DNA from: Gemmatimonadales bacterium
GTDB lineage: Bacteria; Gemmatimonadota; Gemmatimonadetes; Longimicrobiales; Gaopeijiaceae
Reading direction: 5' to 3'
DNA: 40,375 bases
NCBI GenBank assembly: GCA_020344755.1
Contig: CP070829.1
Coordinates: forward strand, 1,242,782 to 1,283,156
Under the pieces are notes generated by a model. That model ran no database searches. It had not been told where the DNA came from and saw only the letters and a program-made list of their open reading frames with translations. Made by a program: the position numbers and the translations under genes. Shown one piece after another: positions 1 to 7,947 of the stretch; within the stretch, counting starts at the first letter, position 1, and every line of letters begins with the position of its first letter.

Positions 1-1035
1 GGGGTCGAGCCCGTACATGTCCCGCACCGCGTTGATGTGCGTGGCGAACTCGATAATCCCGGCGCCGCCAGGCTGCAGCGCCGCCTCGGCCCGGATGAGG
101 CGCGCCTCCTTTCCGGAGAGGGCCACGATCTCCGAGCCAATGTCGTCGAACTTGTCCTGGCGCCAGGCCGTGGTCACGCCGTCCGCACCGGTGACCGAGA
201 CGCACCCACCGTCGATGTCGCACTTGGTGTGGGGGGCCCGGGGGTCCGGCGGCGTGAAGCTACCCGCATAGGTCTGGAAGACCGACGTCTCGGCCCGCCG
301 GTGGCTCTCGACGTAGACGACGTTGTCGTTGTCGTTGTCGTCGTAGTAGACGAGGAACTCGAAGTCGTCAGGCACCAGCGCCGCCTCGGCCGCGGCCTGG
401 TCCCACTGGCCCAGCGCCGCGTAGACCGAAGCCAGCCCGGCGTGGGCCGCCGTGCTGTAGGCGCCCGACCCCTGGTTCAAGGCCCGGGTGAAGGAGCTCC
501 GGGCCGAGTCGAACGCCACCGTCTTGGGCTGGAGCGTGCCGTACTCCTCCGGCTCCGAGTAGACCACCTGACAGTAGAGCTCACCCAGCGCCCGGTGGGA
601 CACGCCCTGGAAGATCCAGGCCCGCGCCACGTCGTCGTTTGCGGAGAAGGCCGCCGGCTCGAGCATCTCCTCGATGCGCTCCACGTGGAGCTGGGCCATC
701 CAGATCGCCTCGTGGGCCTGTTCCCAGCCGTTGTTCACCTCGTCCTGCTCCGCCCAGCCGATCCGGAAATACCCTGTGTCGGCGTAGCTGCCGGAGCCGG
801 CCAGCTCGTCGGTGAGCCGTGCCACGTCGAACGCGGCATCGTCCACGAAGTCGGAGACGTCGGACGAGAGGCCCGTGATGAGCACCGCGACGAGATCCGG
901 GTCGTTCAGGTCCGAGTCCAGGATCTCACCCGGGTTCTCGATGTCGAACAACCCGTCGCATCCCGCCAGGATGAAGAGGAACGCCGTGAGCGGCGCCCAG
1001 ACTGCCCGGCGGGTCATGGAATGTGTCTGTCTCAT
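1..1035 (-). CDS. SusD/RagB-family nutrient-binding outer-membrane lipoprotein (partial, cut by left edge)
   Basis: The frame stays open from an ATG at 1033-1035 to base 1, giving 345 residues without the C terminus. SusD-type proteins are surface lipoproteins that form the lid of a SusC channel and bind a glycan or peptide ligand. The N terminus has a signal peptide with a lipobox ending LAGC (Cys26), followed by the FDIENPGE stretch typical of SusD/RagB proteins; the helical TPR-like body follows, and the visible end reads FATHINAVRDMYGLD, also typical. AAGGGTG about 6 bases upstream is a plausible ribosome site; an in-frame ATG at 1017 is an alternative. It lies 18 bases downstream of the SusC gene, so the two are surely co-transcribed. 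An acidic Asp/Asn tract is encoded by short GTTGTC repeats near 322-345. The ligand cannot be read from sequence. Confidence 0.88.
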   Translation of the reverse strand, partial: MRQTHSMTRRAVWAPLTAFLFILAGCDGLFDIENPGEILDSDLNDPDLVAVLITGLSSDVSDFVDDAAFDVARLTDELAGSGSYADTGYFRIGWAEQDEVNNGWEQAHEAIWMAQLHVERIEEMLEPAAFSANDDVARAWIFQGVSHRALGELYCQVVYSEPEEYGTLQPKTVAFDSARSSFTRALNQGSGAYSTAAHAGLASVYAALGQWDQAAAEAALVPDDFEFLVYYDDNDNDNVVYVESHRRAETSVFQTYAGSFTPPDPRAPHTKCDIDGGCVSVTGADGVTTAWRQDKFDDIGSEIVALSGKEARLIRAEAALQPGGAGIIEFATHINAVRDMYGLDP

Positions 1036-1053
1036 TGATGTCACCCTTGCCGG

Positions 1054-3909
1054 TCAGAAGGTCACGGTAGCGCTGAACGAGAAGACCCTGGGAATGGGCA
1101 GGTTGTAGTATTCCCGGGTGCTCCAGTACCAGCCCGCGTCGGTCCCGTACGCGTTCCCCTCGGGGTCGATCCCCGGGTAGTCCGTCGAAGTCCAGAGATT
1201 CCGGCCCGACGCCCGAAGCGTCATGCCCGTGGCGGTGGGGGGTAGCCAGTTCTCGGGCATACGGTAGCTCAGGGTGACATGACGAAGCCGGAAGAAATCC
1301 CCTGGCACGGTCCACTCGCCGTAGCTCGCGTCCCGCTGGCTGCACTTGCCCAGCTCCGCGGCGGTGAAGCCCGAGATGTCCCCGGCGTCCACCGCGTTGA
1401 TGACATCCTCGCAAGGCACCCAGTAGCTCCGGCGGACGTTCTGCCGCGCCGTACCCGCCTGGCGCACGTGTCCACCCTGGAACTCGCCCAGGGCGTCGAT
1501 GGTGAGCCGCTGGAAGAGGGTGATCTTGGTGTTCAAGCCCCAGGTCGTGGTGGGCCGGGCCGGGCCGAGGTACTCCTCTTCGAAGACGGGCCGGACACCC
1601 AACTCGTCGCGGTTCTGCACGACGTCGCCGAACTGGGCGTCCACCGGGCGGCCCTGGAGCCGCTCGTCGGTGACGGGACCCAGGGAGACGATCTTGTTCT
1701 CGCCGTTGAAGAAGTTCCCGCCCACGCTCCAGGAGACGTTCTCGGCGTTGTAGACGTTCACGTTGGCAGTGAACTCGACCCCCTTGTTCTCCACCTCACC
1801 CAGGTTGGTGAGGAGGGCCTGCTCGGTGCCGATGGAAGCCGGCCGGGGCAAGCGCAGGAGCGCGTCGAAGGTGCTCTGGTCGTAGTAGGTGAGGTCGAAG
1901 CTGAAGCGTCCGTTGAACATGGACCCTTCGAAGCCGAACTCCTTCTCTTCGGTCCGCTCCGGACCCACGTCGGGGTTCCCCAGCTCCGCCAGGATCACAG
2001 CGGGCTGCTGGTCGTCACCCGAAGTGGAGGCCCAGGTCCGCTTGGAAGCGAACGGCCCAGGGGCCCGGCCCGACTGACCGATGGCACCGCGGAGCTTCAT
2101 GGTCTCCCAGAAGCCCGGCCAGAAGTCGTGGTCCGAGATGGTGTAGGCAGCGGAAATCTTCGGGTAGAACGCGAGTCCGAAGTTCTCACCAAAGGTGCTG
2201 AAGCCGTCCCAGCGGCCGCCCAGCGTCACGAAGAGACGGTCGTTCCACCCGAGCTGCTCCTGAACGAAGAAGCCCCCGGAGGCGACGCGCAACCAGGTTT
2301 CGGTCGCGTCGGTGTTCACGCCGGACTGGAGGACCTTGTCACCCGGGCCCGCGAAGATCTCACCGATGCCGAAGGTTCCCCAGCGGAAGGAGTCGTAGTA
2401 CTGGGCACCCCAGGAGGTGTTGGTGGAGAGACCCAGGAAGCCGAGGTCCAGGTCCCTCGTGTACGTCCCGGCATAATCCAGCGTGATGTTCCGGTCGTTC
2501 ATCAGGTTCGTCTCGCGGTTCCCTTCCGGCACGTAGAAGAAGCCCCAGGGGCGCTCTTCGATGTGTTCCGACGAGATGTAGTCCAGCCCGACGTTGACGC
2601 GCTGGCTCAGGTCCGGCGAGGGCGTCCAGATGATCTGGGCGCCGGTGATGAAGTGGTCGATCTGCTGCCGCAGATCCATGTCCAGGGTCAGGCCGTCCTC
2701 GTTGTTGGTGTAGTCCCGCGTCCACCGCATGACGTTCAGGAGCAGGCCCTCGGCGTTGTTCCCGTCCGGAACGAAGGTGATGTTCCGGCGGGTGAACATG
2801 TTGCTGGTCCGGACAGAGAGGTTGTCCAGGGGGGAGAAGCGGAAGTTGCCCCGCACCGAGAAGTCTCTCGAGGCCTGGTTCCCCACGTTCCCCGTATTGT
2901 CGGAGAAGCTACCGCCCACGTACCAGGGGTTCTGTTGACCGCCCCGGACCGAGAGGTCGTACTGCTGCAGGTGGCCGGTCTTCAGCCAGGTCCCGCTCGC
3001 GGGGCAGCCCGGGTCCATGGTGCAGTCGTTCAGGTGCAGGCCCGTGGGATCCTCCTCGGGGCCAATGTGGCCAAGGTCCGAGAACCCCTGGGAGATGTTG
3101 GCCGTCCACTGGGGCTGGCCGCCCCCGCCGCCCTTGGTGAAGACCTGAATCACGCCCGCGGCCGCCTCGGTGCCGTAGAGCGTCGTGGCCGCGGCGCCCT
3201 TGATGACCTCGATCCGCTCGATGTTGGCTGCGTCCAGGTCGTCGAACACGGTGGTCTGGGCCCCGGTCTCCCCGGAGCTGATGGCGTGCGAGCTGCCGGA
3301 GATCCGCACCCCGTCTACGTAGATGAGGGGCCGGTTGGCGTTGGGTCCGCCCAGGGTGTTCACCCCCCGGAGCATGATCTCCGATCCCTGGCCGAGCGCA
3401 CCACCCGTGTTCCGGATGGTGAGGCCCGCCGTCTGACCCTGGAGGACGTCGGTGGCGGAGATGGCGGGGATGGCCGCGATGTCGTCCTCGCTGATGACAC
3501 CGATGGCGTTCCCGAGCTCCTTCCGCCGGGCGCTTCCCGCCGTCCCGGTGACCACCACCTCTTCAAGTGCGATGGCTTCCTCCGACATCCGGAAATCCAC
3601 GACGGTGGGCCCGCCGGCCGTGACCGTGACCTCCATCGTCACAGTGGCGTACCCGAGGCGCATGGCCTGTAGGGTCTGCGCCCCAACGGGAGCGTTCAGG
3701 AGCAGGTAGCGTCCCTGAGCGTTCGTGATGGTCCCGATGTCGGTGCCCTCCAGTGTGATCTGGACACCAACAAGGGGCGCTCCGGTGTTCCCACTGATCA
3801 CACGCCCGGTTATCTGACCCGTCTGGGCCTGGAGGGGCGGAGCGACCAGCGCGAACAGGGCACCCAGTGCTGCTACCAGCCCAACTCGAACGACGGAATG
3901 GGGTCTCAT
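1054..3909 (-). CDS. SusC/RagA-family TonB-dependent outer-membrane transporter
   Basis: A 951-residue TonB-linked outer-membrane channel that, with the SusD lipoprotein just downstream, would import a large nutrient at the cost of proton-motive force. Signal peptide about 1-29 ending APPLQAQ; carboxypeptidase-regulatory-like domain about 32-110 (GRVISGNTGAPLVGVQI, GRYLLL); TonB-box-like EEVVVTG at 116-122; plug domain about 130-240 with DVLQGQTAGL and the conserved LIYVDGVRI; then a long beta-barrel ending in Phe (FSATVTF), the usual Bam recognition residue. The frame stays open upstream to 4116, but the ATG at 3907-3909 directly precedes the signal peptide, so I start there. Only a weak GAG-type ribosome site is visible. 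Substrate unknown: no sugar-utilisation enzyme or regulator lies nearby. Confidence 0.93.
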   Translation of the reverse strand: MRPHSVVRVGLVAALGALFALVAPPLQAQTGQITGRVISGNTGAPLVGVQITLEGTDIGTITNAQGRYLLLNAPVGAQTLQAMRLGYATVTMEVTVTAGGPTVVDFRMSEEAIALEEVVVTGTAGSARRKELGNAIGVISEDDIAAIPAISATDVLQGQTAGLTIRNTGGALGQGSEIMLRGVNTLGGPNANRPLIYVDGVRISGSSHAISSGETGAQTTVFDDLDAANIERIEVIKGAAATTLYGTEAAAGVIQVFTKGGGGGQPQWTANISQGFSDLGHIGPEEDPTGLHLNDCTMDPGCPASGTWLKTGHLQQYDLSVRGGQQNPWYVGGSFSDNTGNVGNQASRDFSVRGNFRFSPLDNLSVRTSNMFTRRNITFVPDGNNAEGLLLNVMRWTRDYTNNEDGLTLDMDLRQQIDHFITGAQIIWTPSPDLSQRVNVGLDYISSEHIEERPWGFFYVPEGNRETNLMNDRNITLDYAGTYTRDLDLGFLGLSTNTSWGAQYYDSFRWGTFGIGEIFAGPGDKVLQSGVNTDATETWLRVASGGFFVQEQLGWNDRLFVTLGGRWDGFSTFGENFGLAFYPKISAAYTISDHDFWPGFWETMKLRGAIGQSGRAPGPFASKRTWASTSGDDQQPAVILAELGNPDVGPERTEEKEFGFEGSMFNGRFSFDLTYYDQSTFDALLRLPRPASIGTEQALLTNLGEVENKGVEFTANVNVYNAENVSWSVGGNFFNGENKIVSLGPVTDERLQGRPVDAQFGDVVQNRDELGVRPVFEEEYLGPARPTTTWGLNTKITLFQRLTIDALGEFQGGHVRQAGTARQNVRRSYWVPCEDVINAVDAGDISGFTAAELGKCSQRDASYGEWTVPGDFFRLRHVTLSYRMPENWLPPTATGMTLRASGRNLWTSTDYPGIDPEGNAYGTDAGWYWSTREYYNLPIPRVFSFSATVTF

Positions 3910-4224
3910 GGCATCACTCGACTGTTGCGTCTGACGACACGCGTGAACGTTGACCCTCCGCGACCGAACGACAGCGACGCCGCCGTCCTCGGGGGGACCG
4001 GATCCGGCCATCTTATGCTGGGGGAGCGCAATCATGCAACACCCCCGATCCGCCGTAGGGTCTCCCCACACCGAAACCGGGGAGCCGTCCAGTGGCCGGA
4101 GCCCGCACGCGCCCATCGGGCGGTCGGGGATCCCGGAGGTCAGGAAGGGGTTCTATGGCGTCAGGACCGCGAGTACCTTCCCCGCCGTCCCGTTCGTCTC
4201 AACCCTCACCGGAGTGGCAGTCTG
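3910..4224. promoter_or_regulatory. Divergent intergenic region between susC-like gene and a small lipoprotein gene
   Basis: This 315-base gap must hold the promoters of both flanking genes. On the minus strand a weak candidate is TTGCAT followed 16 bases later by CATAAG (around 4014-4041), each about four of six bases from the sigma-70 consensus. I see no convincing plus-strand promoter, no clear operator palindrome and no RNA gene. Open frames crossing it show no recognisable protein. Confidence 0.35.
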
Positions 4225-4722
4225 ATGCTCAACGTTCGAACCTCGCTCGTGCTGGGAACGCTCGTGCTCTCGAGCGGCTGCTACCGCTGGGTGCCGACGG
4301 AGCCCCGAGCTGTATCCCCGAACGCAGAGGTTCGGGTCGTGCTCACCGAAGCCGGGGCCGAGGAGATGACCCGGTATTTCGGTCCGGATGTGGAAGCGGT
4401 GGAGGGCTCCCTGGTCTCCTGGGACGGTCAGGGCGTGAGCCTCCTTCGGCAGGTGTCCGTTCAGCAGGCTGGATTCATGCCCACGACCATGAACGACACG
4501 ATCCGCCTGGCCCCGGGCCACTTGGCGGAGGTAGGGGTGAAGGAGCTGGACGGTCCGCGCACGGCGGGCTTCACCGCCCTGGTGTTGGGCACCGCGGCCG
4601 CTGCGCTCCTGGTGGCCAGGGCCGTGGGGGGGAGCAGTGACGACTCTGGAGAGGGAGGGGGACCGCCGATCGGAGAGTCGTCCGCCGGGTTCCGAATCCC
4701 CTTTTCTCTGAAGATCTGGTAG
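4225..4722 (+). CDS. Small lipoprotein of unknown function
   Basis: A 165-residue predicted lipoprotein. Signal peptide with lipobox LSSGC (Cys19). The mature part has alternating short beta-type stretches (AEVRVVLTEAGAEEM, VEGSLVSW, VSLLRQVSV, IRLAPGHLAEVGVKELD), then a hydrophobic segment (about residues 118-135, ALVLGTAAAALLVARAV), then a Gly/Ser-rich tail. The layout of lipobox, short sheet domain, then a hydrophobic stretch resembles small lipoproteins I have seen repeatedly in Gemmatimonadota, but I cannot give it a function. GGAG ten bases before the ATG supports the start. It is transcribed away from susC and ends seven bases from the stop of the convergent plug-domain gene. Confidence 0.75.
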   Translation: MLNVRTSLVLGTLVLSSGCYRWVPTEPRAVSPNAEVRVVLTEAGAEEMTRYFGPDVEAVEGSLVSWDGQGVSLLRQVSVQQAGFMPTTMNDTIRLAPGHLAEVGVKELDGPRTAGFTALVLGTAAAALLVARAVGGSSDDSGEGGGPPIGESSAGFRIPFSLKIW

Positions 4723-4729
4723 CTCCCCC

Positions 4730-5608
4730 TCAGAAGCTCCGGAAGAGGACGATGACCACGACGAATCCCGCAGCCAGGATGAGCTGCCGGACGATGCTTC
4801 GTCTTTCCGGGCTCGGGTCTCCTCGCCGGGTCCATGCCACGATGGCCCCGCAGAGGTTGTTCCCGAATTCCCCGGGAAGCTCCGGGCCCCGGTAGATTTC
4901 CAGGGCCTCCAGGTCCACGGGCCTCAGGAAGGAGTCGATGTCCACGGTGCTTCCGATCCGGACGCCGTCCATCCACAGGTCCGGGACACATCCGCCGCGG
5001 AAGTAGAGCGCGTAGCCGTAGGTCCGCGTCGGCACCAACCGAACCCCGGGCAGGGTTCGAAGGAGATCGGTGAACACGTGGGGATTGGCTTCCTCTATGT
5101 CTGCGCGGGTCATGAAAGTGCCCCGCATGGTCCGGCTCCTCCGATCGAAGCCCCGTAGAGGTCCCGACGGGATCTGCCGCACCATGACCACCACCGGGTC
5201 GAGAGGGACGGGATCGACCGAGAGCGGCAGGATCAACTCGGTTTCCGACGCCGGTCCGACCTCCAGCGTGTCCACCAGCTCGGTGTAGCCCAGGAGTTCG
5301 GCCGCGAGACGGTAGCGCCCGGGCCGTACCGAGGGGAAGAGGAACTCCCCGGACGAACCCGATAGCTGGGCCCAGGTGATGGAGGTGTCCGGCGCGAGCA
5401 TGCTGAGGGACACGGCGGCATCCGCCAAGGGGCGCGAGGACCCATGCTCCAGGACCCGGCCCCCCACCCGGGCGAGGTCGGAGGTGGCCTGTCCGAGGAC
5501 CTCCCCGGTAAGTGTCACCGCAAGGAGGAGCAGCAACCCACCGAGAGCAGGTGGCCTGGCACCCACGCGCCTACCGCCCTTCCACATGATTCCGACCGCC
5601 TTGACCAT
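4730..5608 (-). CDS. TonB plug-domain protein without a barrel, with C-terminal membrane segment
   Basis: A 292-residue protein. Signal peptide about 9-40 (a run of Leu then TLTGEVLGQ), a carboxypeptidase-regulatory-like domain about 45-130 (GRVLEHGSSRPLADAAVSL, GEFLFPSVRPGRYRL), then a TonB-dependent-receptor plug domain about 165-262 (DLLRTLPGVRLVP, DLWMDGVRI, EIYRGP). It stops without a beta-barrel; residues 274-290 are a hydrophobic segment (LILAAGFVVVIVLF). Cys207 and Cys253 could form a disulfide. AGGA six bases before the ATG at 5606-5608 supports this start; the ATG at 5587 is an alternative. It is the last gene of the cysS-containing run, 56 bases downstream of cysS. A bare plug cannot form a channel, so a sensory, scaffold or accessory role is possible; the function is unknown. 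Confidence 0.82.
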   Translation of the reverse strand: MVKAVGIMWKGGRRVGARPPALGGLLLLLAVTLTGEVLGQATSDLARVGGRVLEHGSSRPLADAAVSLSMLAPDTSITWAQLSGSSGEFLFPSVRPGRYRLAAELLGYTELVDTLEVGPASETELILPLSVDPVPLDPVVVMVRQIPSGPLRGFDRRSRTMRGTFMTRADIEEANPHVFTDLLRTLPGVRLVPTRTYGYALYFRGGCVPDLWMDGVRIGSTVDIDSFLRPVDLEALEIYRGPELPGEFGNNLCGAIVAWTRRGDPSPERRSIVRQLILAAGFVVVIVLFRSF

Positions 5609-5664
5609 CCTTGATCCTGGGCGGGACCGGGATCCGATGCAACGCGCCCATGCGGTCCCGCCGA

Positions 5665-7101
5665 CTACCCCTGCTTCCAGCGCGTCCCCTGCGCCGTGTC
5701 CTCCAGGACGATCCCGCGCGCCGTCAGGGCGTCCCGAATCTCGTCGGCCCGGTCCCAATCCCGCCCGGCGCGGGCCTCCGCACGCTGGCGGATCAGGTCC
5801 TCCACCCACGCCGCCAGGTCGTCGTCCACAGAAGACTCCGCCAGGGCCAGCTCGAGGATCCCCAGGACGGAGTCCATGGAGGCCAGGGCTCCGCGAGCGG
5901 CCTCCAGCTCTTCGGGCCGCGCCATCCCCTTGGAGCGGTCCAGCGCCGCGTTGGTCTCCTTCAAGAACACGAAGAGCGCAGCCATGGCCTCGGACGAGTT
6001 CAGGTCATCGTCGAGGCCGGCGTCGAAGTCGGCCACCGCGCTCTCGGCGAGCGCCTCCAGCCCTGTGGGGTCCGCGTCGTCGTGGGCCTCCGCTTCCTCG
6101 TGAAGCCGTCGGTGCAGCGCCACGAGCCGCTCCACCGCCCGGGCCGATCCCTCAAGCCCCTCGAAGGTGAAGTTCAGCTCCTTCCGGTACTGGGCGGAGA
6201 TGAGAAGGTGACGGATGGCTGCCGGGGAGTGTCCCATCTCCATCAGCTGCTCGACGGTGTAGGTGTTCCCCAGGGATTTGGACATCTTCTGGCCTTCCAC
6301 CCGGAGGTGCTTCGTATGGAGCCAGAAACGGGCGAAAGTCTCGCCCGTCACGCCCTCGGACTGGGCGATCTCGTTCTCGTGATGCGGAAAGAGAAGGTCC
6401 TCGCCCCCCATGTGAATGTCCAGCGTGTTTCCCAGGGCACCGATGCTCAGCACCGAGCACTCGAGGTGCCACCCCGGCCGGCCCGGGCCCCAGGGAGAAT
6501 CCCAGACGGCGCCCACCTTCCGGTCCAGCTCCCGGGACGCCTTCCAGAGGACGAAGTCTCGGACATCGTCCTTGTCGTAGTCATCGGCGTCGATGCGTGA
6601 GCGGCCGGTCTCGCCGTCAACGCGGCTCCCGGACAGTCTACCGTACGCTGGGAAGGACGAGATCCGGAAGTAGACCGAGCCGTCTTCCGCCTGGTAGGCG
6701 AGACCGCGCTCCTCCAGCTTCCGGATCCACTCCACCATGTCCCCCACATAGTCTGTGGCCCGTGGGGTGGCGTGGAACGAGACGACGCCCAGGGTCTGGA
6801 CATCGTCGAGAAACGCGTTCCCGAAGGGCTCCGTGTACTCGGAGAGCGACGAATCTGCGCCGGCAGCCCCCTCGATGGTCTTGTCGTCCACGTCGGTGAA
6901 GTTCACGACGAAGCGGACGTCCCACCCTTTACGAGCCAGGACGCGATGCAACAGATCGTAGGCGATGAAGGTTCGGAAATTTCCGATGTGAGCCCGACCA
7001 TAGATGGTGGGCCCACAGCCGTAGACCCGCACCACGGGAGGGTGCTCGGGCTCGAAGACCTCGAGGCGGCGCGACAGGGAGTTGTAGAGGGAGAGGGCCA
7101 T
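5665..7101 (-). CDS. cysS: Cysteinyl-tRNA synthetase
   Basis: Charges tRNA-Cys with cysteine using ATP. The 478-residue length is usual. Class I motifs are visible: CGPTIYG with zinc-ligand Cys29, the HIGH motif as HIGN (38-41), zinc ligands GWHLEC (Cys215) and HHENE, and KMSKS at 272-276. HIGN replaces the canonical HIGH; I believe this is a natural variant in several phyla rather than a defect. The C terminus (RADEIRDALTARGIVLEDT, ending RWKQG) is typical, so the gene is complete. It starts four bases after the 46-residue ORF and only a weak ribosome site is visible, which suggests translational coupling to upstream genes. Confidence 0.97.
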   Translation of the reverse strand: MALSLYNSLSRRLEVFEPEHPPVVRVYGCGPTIYGRAHIGNFRTFIAYDLLHRVLARKGWDVRFVVNFTDVDDKTIEGAAGADSSLSEYTEPFGNAFLDDVQTLGVVSFHATPRATDYVGDMVEWIRKLEERGLAYQAEDGSVYFRISSFPAYGRLSGSRVDGETGRSRIDADDYDKDDVRDFVLWKASRELDRKVGAVWDSPWGPGRPGWHLECSVLSIGALGNTLDIHMGGEDLLFPHHENEIAQSEGVTGETFARFWLHTKHLRVEGQKMSKSLGNTYTVEQLMEMGHSPAAIRHLLISAQYRKELNFTFEGLEGSARAVERLVALHRRLHEEAEAHDDADPTGLEALAESAVADFDAGLDDDLNSSEAMAALFVFLKETNAALDRSKGMARPEELEAARGALASMDSVLGILELALAESSVDDDLAAWVEDLIRQRAEARAGRDWDRADEIRDALTARGIVLEDTAQGTRWKQG

Positions 7102-7105
7102 GGCT

Positions 7106-7246
7106 TCAGCGGAGGCTTACGAGCTCGGTAAAGCGCCACTCGCCGTCCATCCGGCGGAGGGACTCGTCGGCGGCGTGGGGCACAGGGAGGCCCGGCCCCA
7201 CCGCGAAGACGGGGACCGCGCTCCACGCGACGCTGCTCGTCCTCAT
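7106..7246 (-). CDS. Small ORF of 46 residues between pyrF and cysS, unrecognised
   Basis: Its ATG (7244-7246) overlaps the pyrF stop as ATGA, and it ends four bases before the cysS start, filling the gap between the two genes. The product is 46 residues: a hydrophobic N-terminal half (SVAWSAVPVFAVGPGLPVP) and a charged C-terminal half (DESLRRMDGEWRFTELVSL). I do not recognise it. The junction geometry, the same as at other gene pairs in this run, is the main evidence that it is translated. It could also be a translational linker or the relic of a longer gene. No ribosome site beyond that provided by coupling is evident. Confidence 0.45.
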   Translation of the reverse strand: MRTSSVAWSAVPVFAVGPGLPVPHAADESLRRMDGEWRFTELVSLR

Positions 7247-7947
7247 CGGTCCACCTTCATCGCGGTATCCATGGACGCCCGGATGCTCCGCAGCGCCTCG
7301 GACGGGGACCGGGCCGCAGTCACGGCGCGACCCACCACCAGGTGGCTCGCTCCCGCGCGCACGGCCTCGTCCGGAGCGGCCACCCGAGCCTGATCGTGCC
7401 TGTCTGCGCCCGGGAGCCGGATTCCGGGGGTCACCACCATCGGGTCCGGCCCCAGCGCCCGCCGCAACGCCCGCGCTTCCAGGGGCGACGCCACGACCCC
7501 GTCGGCCCCGGCTTCGACGCTCAGGGTCGCCAGACGGAGGACCTCGTCGAGCATCGAATCGAGGGAGCGGTTCCACACCTCCTCGACCTCCACCGCCGTG
7601 AGGGACGTCAGCAGGGTGACGGCCACGACGCGAATGTCCCGGCCCGCGGCATCCACGGCGGCCTGAAGCATCCCCGTCCCCCCCTGGGCGTGCACGGTGA
7701 CGAGATCAGCCCCGAGTTCCGCGGCCGCCCGGACGGCTCGGTGTACCGTGTTGGGGATGTCCAGGAGCTTCAGGTCCAGGAAGACCTTCTTCCCTCGCCC
7801 CTTCAGCGCGCGAACGATTCCCGGTCCCTCACTTGTGTAGAGTTCGAGCCCGACCTTGTAGTACCCCGCCGGGTCCCCCAACTCGTCCACCAGGGCGAGG
7901 GCGTCCCGTTGGGACGGGAAATCGAGCGCGACGATCAACTGGCTCAT
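7243..7947 (-). CDS. pyrF: Orotidine 5'-phosphate decarboxylase
   Basis: Decarboxylates OMP to UMP, the last step of de novo pyrimidine synthesis. The 234-residue length is right for the bacterial group I enzyme. The start LIVALDF carries Asp9, YYKVGLEL carries Lys31, and the catalytic DLKLLDIPNT gives Asp58, Lys60 and Asp63. The C-terminal phosphate loop shows VTPGIRLPGADRHDQARVA and VVGRAVT. It overlaps pyrD by four bases (ATGA) upstream and the 46-residue ORF by four bases downstream, so it is made together with the preceding pathway enzyme. Confidence 0.97.
   Translation of the reverse strand: MSQLIVALDFPSQRDALALVDELGDPAGYYKVGLELYTSEGPGIVRALKGRGKKVFLDLKLLDIPNTVHRAVRAAAELGADLVTVHAQGGTGMLQAAVDAAGRDIRVVAVTLLTSLTAVEVEEVWNRSLDSMLDEVLRLATLSVEAGADGVVASPLEARALRRALGPDPMVVTPGIRLPGADRHDQARVAAPDEAVRAGASHLVVGRAVTAARSPSEALRSIRASMDTAMKVDR

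Noticed and set aside
35..345. Microsatellite-like GTTGTC repeats near 322-345
   Set aside because: Only about three copies encoding an acidic Asp/Asn tract that fits an ordinary loop of SusD-type proteins.
37..1038. Open frame on the plus strand opposite the SusD gene
   Set aside because: Valine and arginine runs without a domain; the minus-strand frame is a clear SusD and is open to the edge.
1279..3672. A 797-residue open frame on the plus strand, antisense to the SusC gene
   Set aside because: Arg/Gly/Val/Pro-rich product with no domain; lies entirely opposite a clear SusC gene and results from third-position GC bias.
3910..4116. N-terminal extension of the SusC frame
   Set aside because: It would add 69 residues before a normal signal peptide; the start at 3909 gives the signal peptide at the N terminus.
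7087..7101. HIGN instead of HIGH in CysS as a sign of an inactive enzyme
   Set aside because: All zinc ligands and KMSKS are intact, length is normal, and I recall the same variant in other bacteria.
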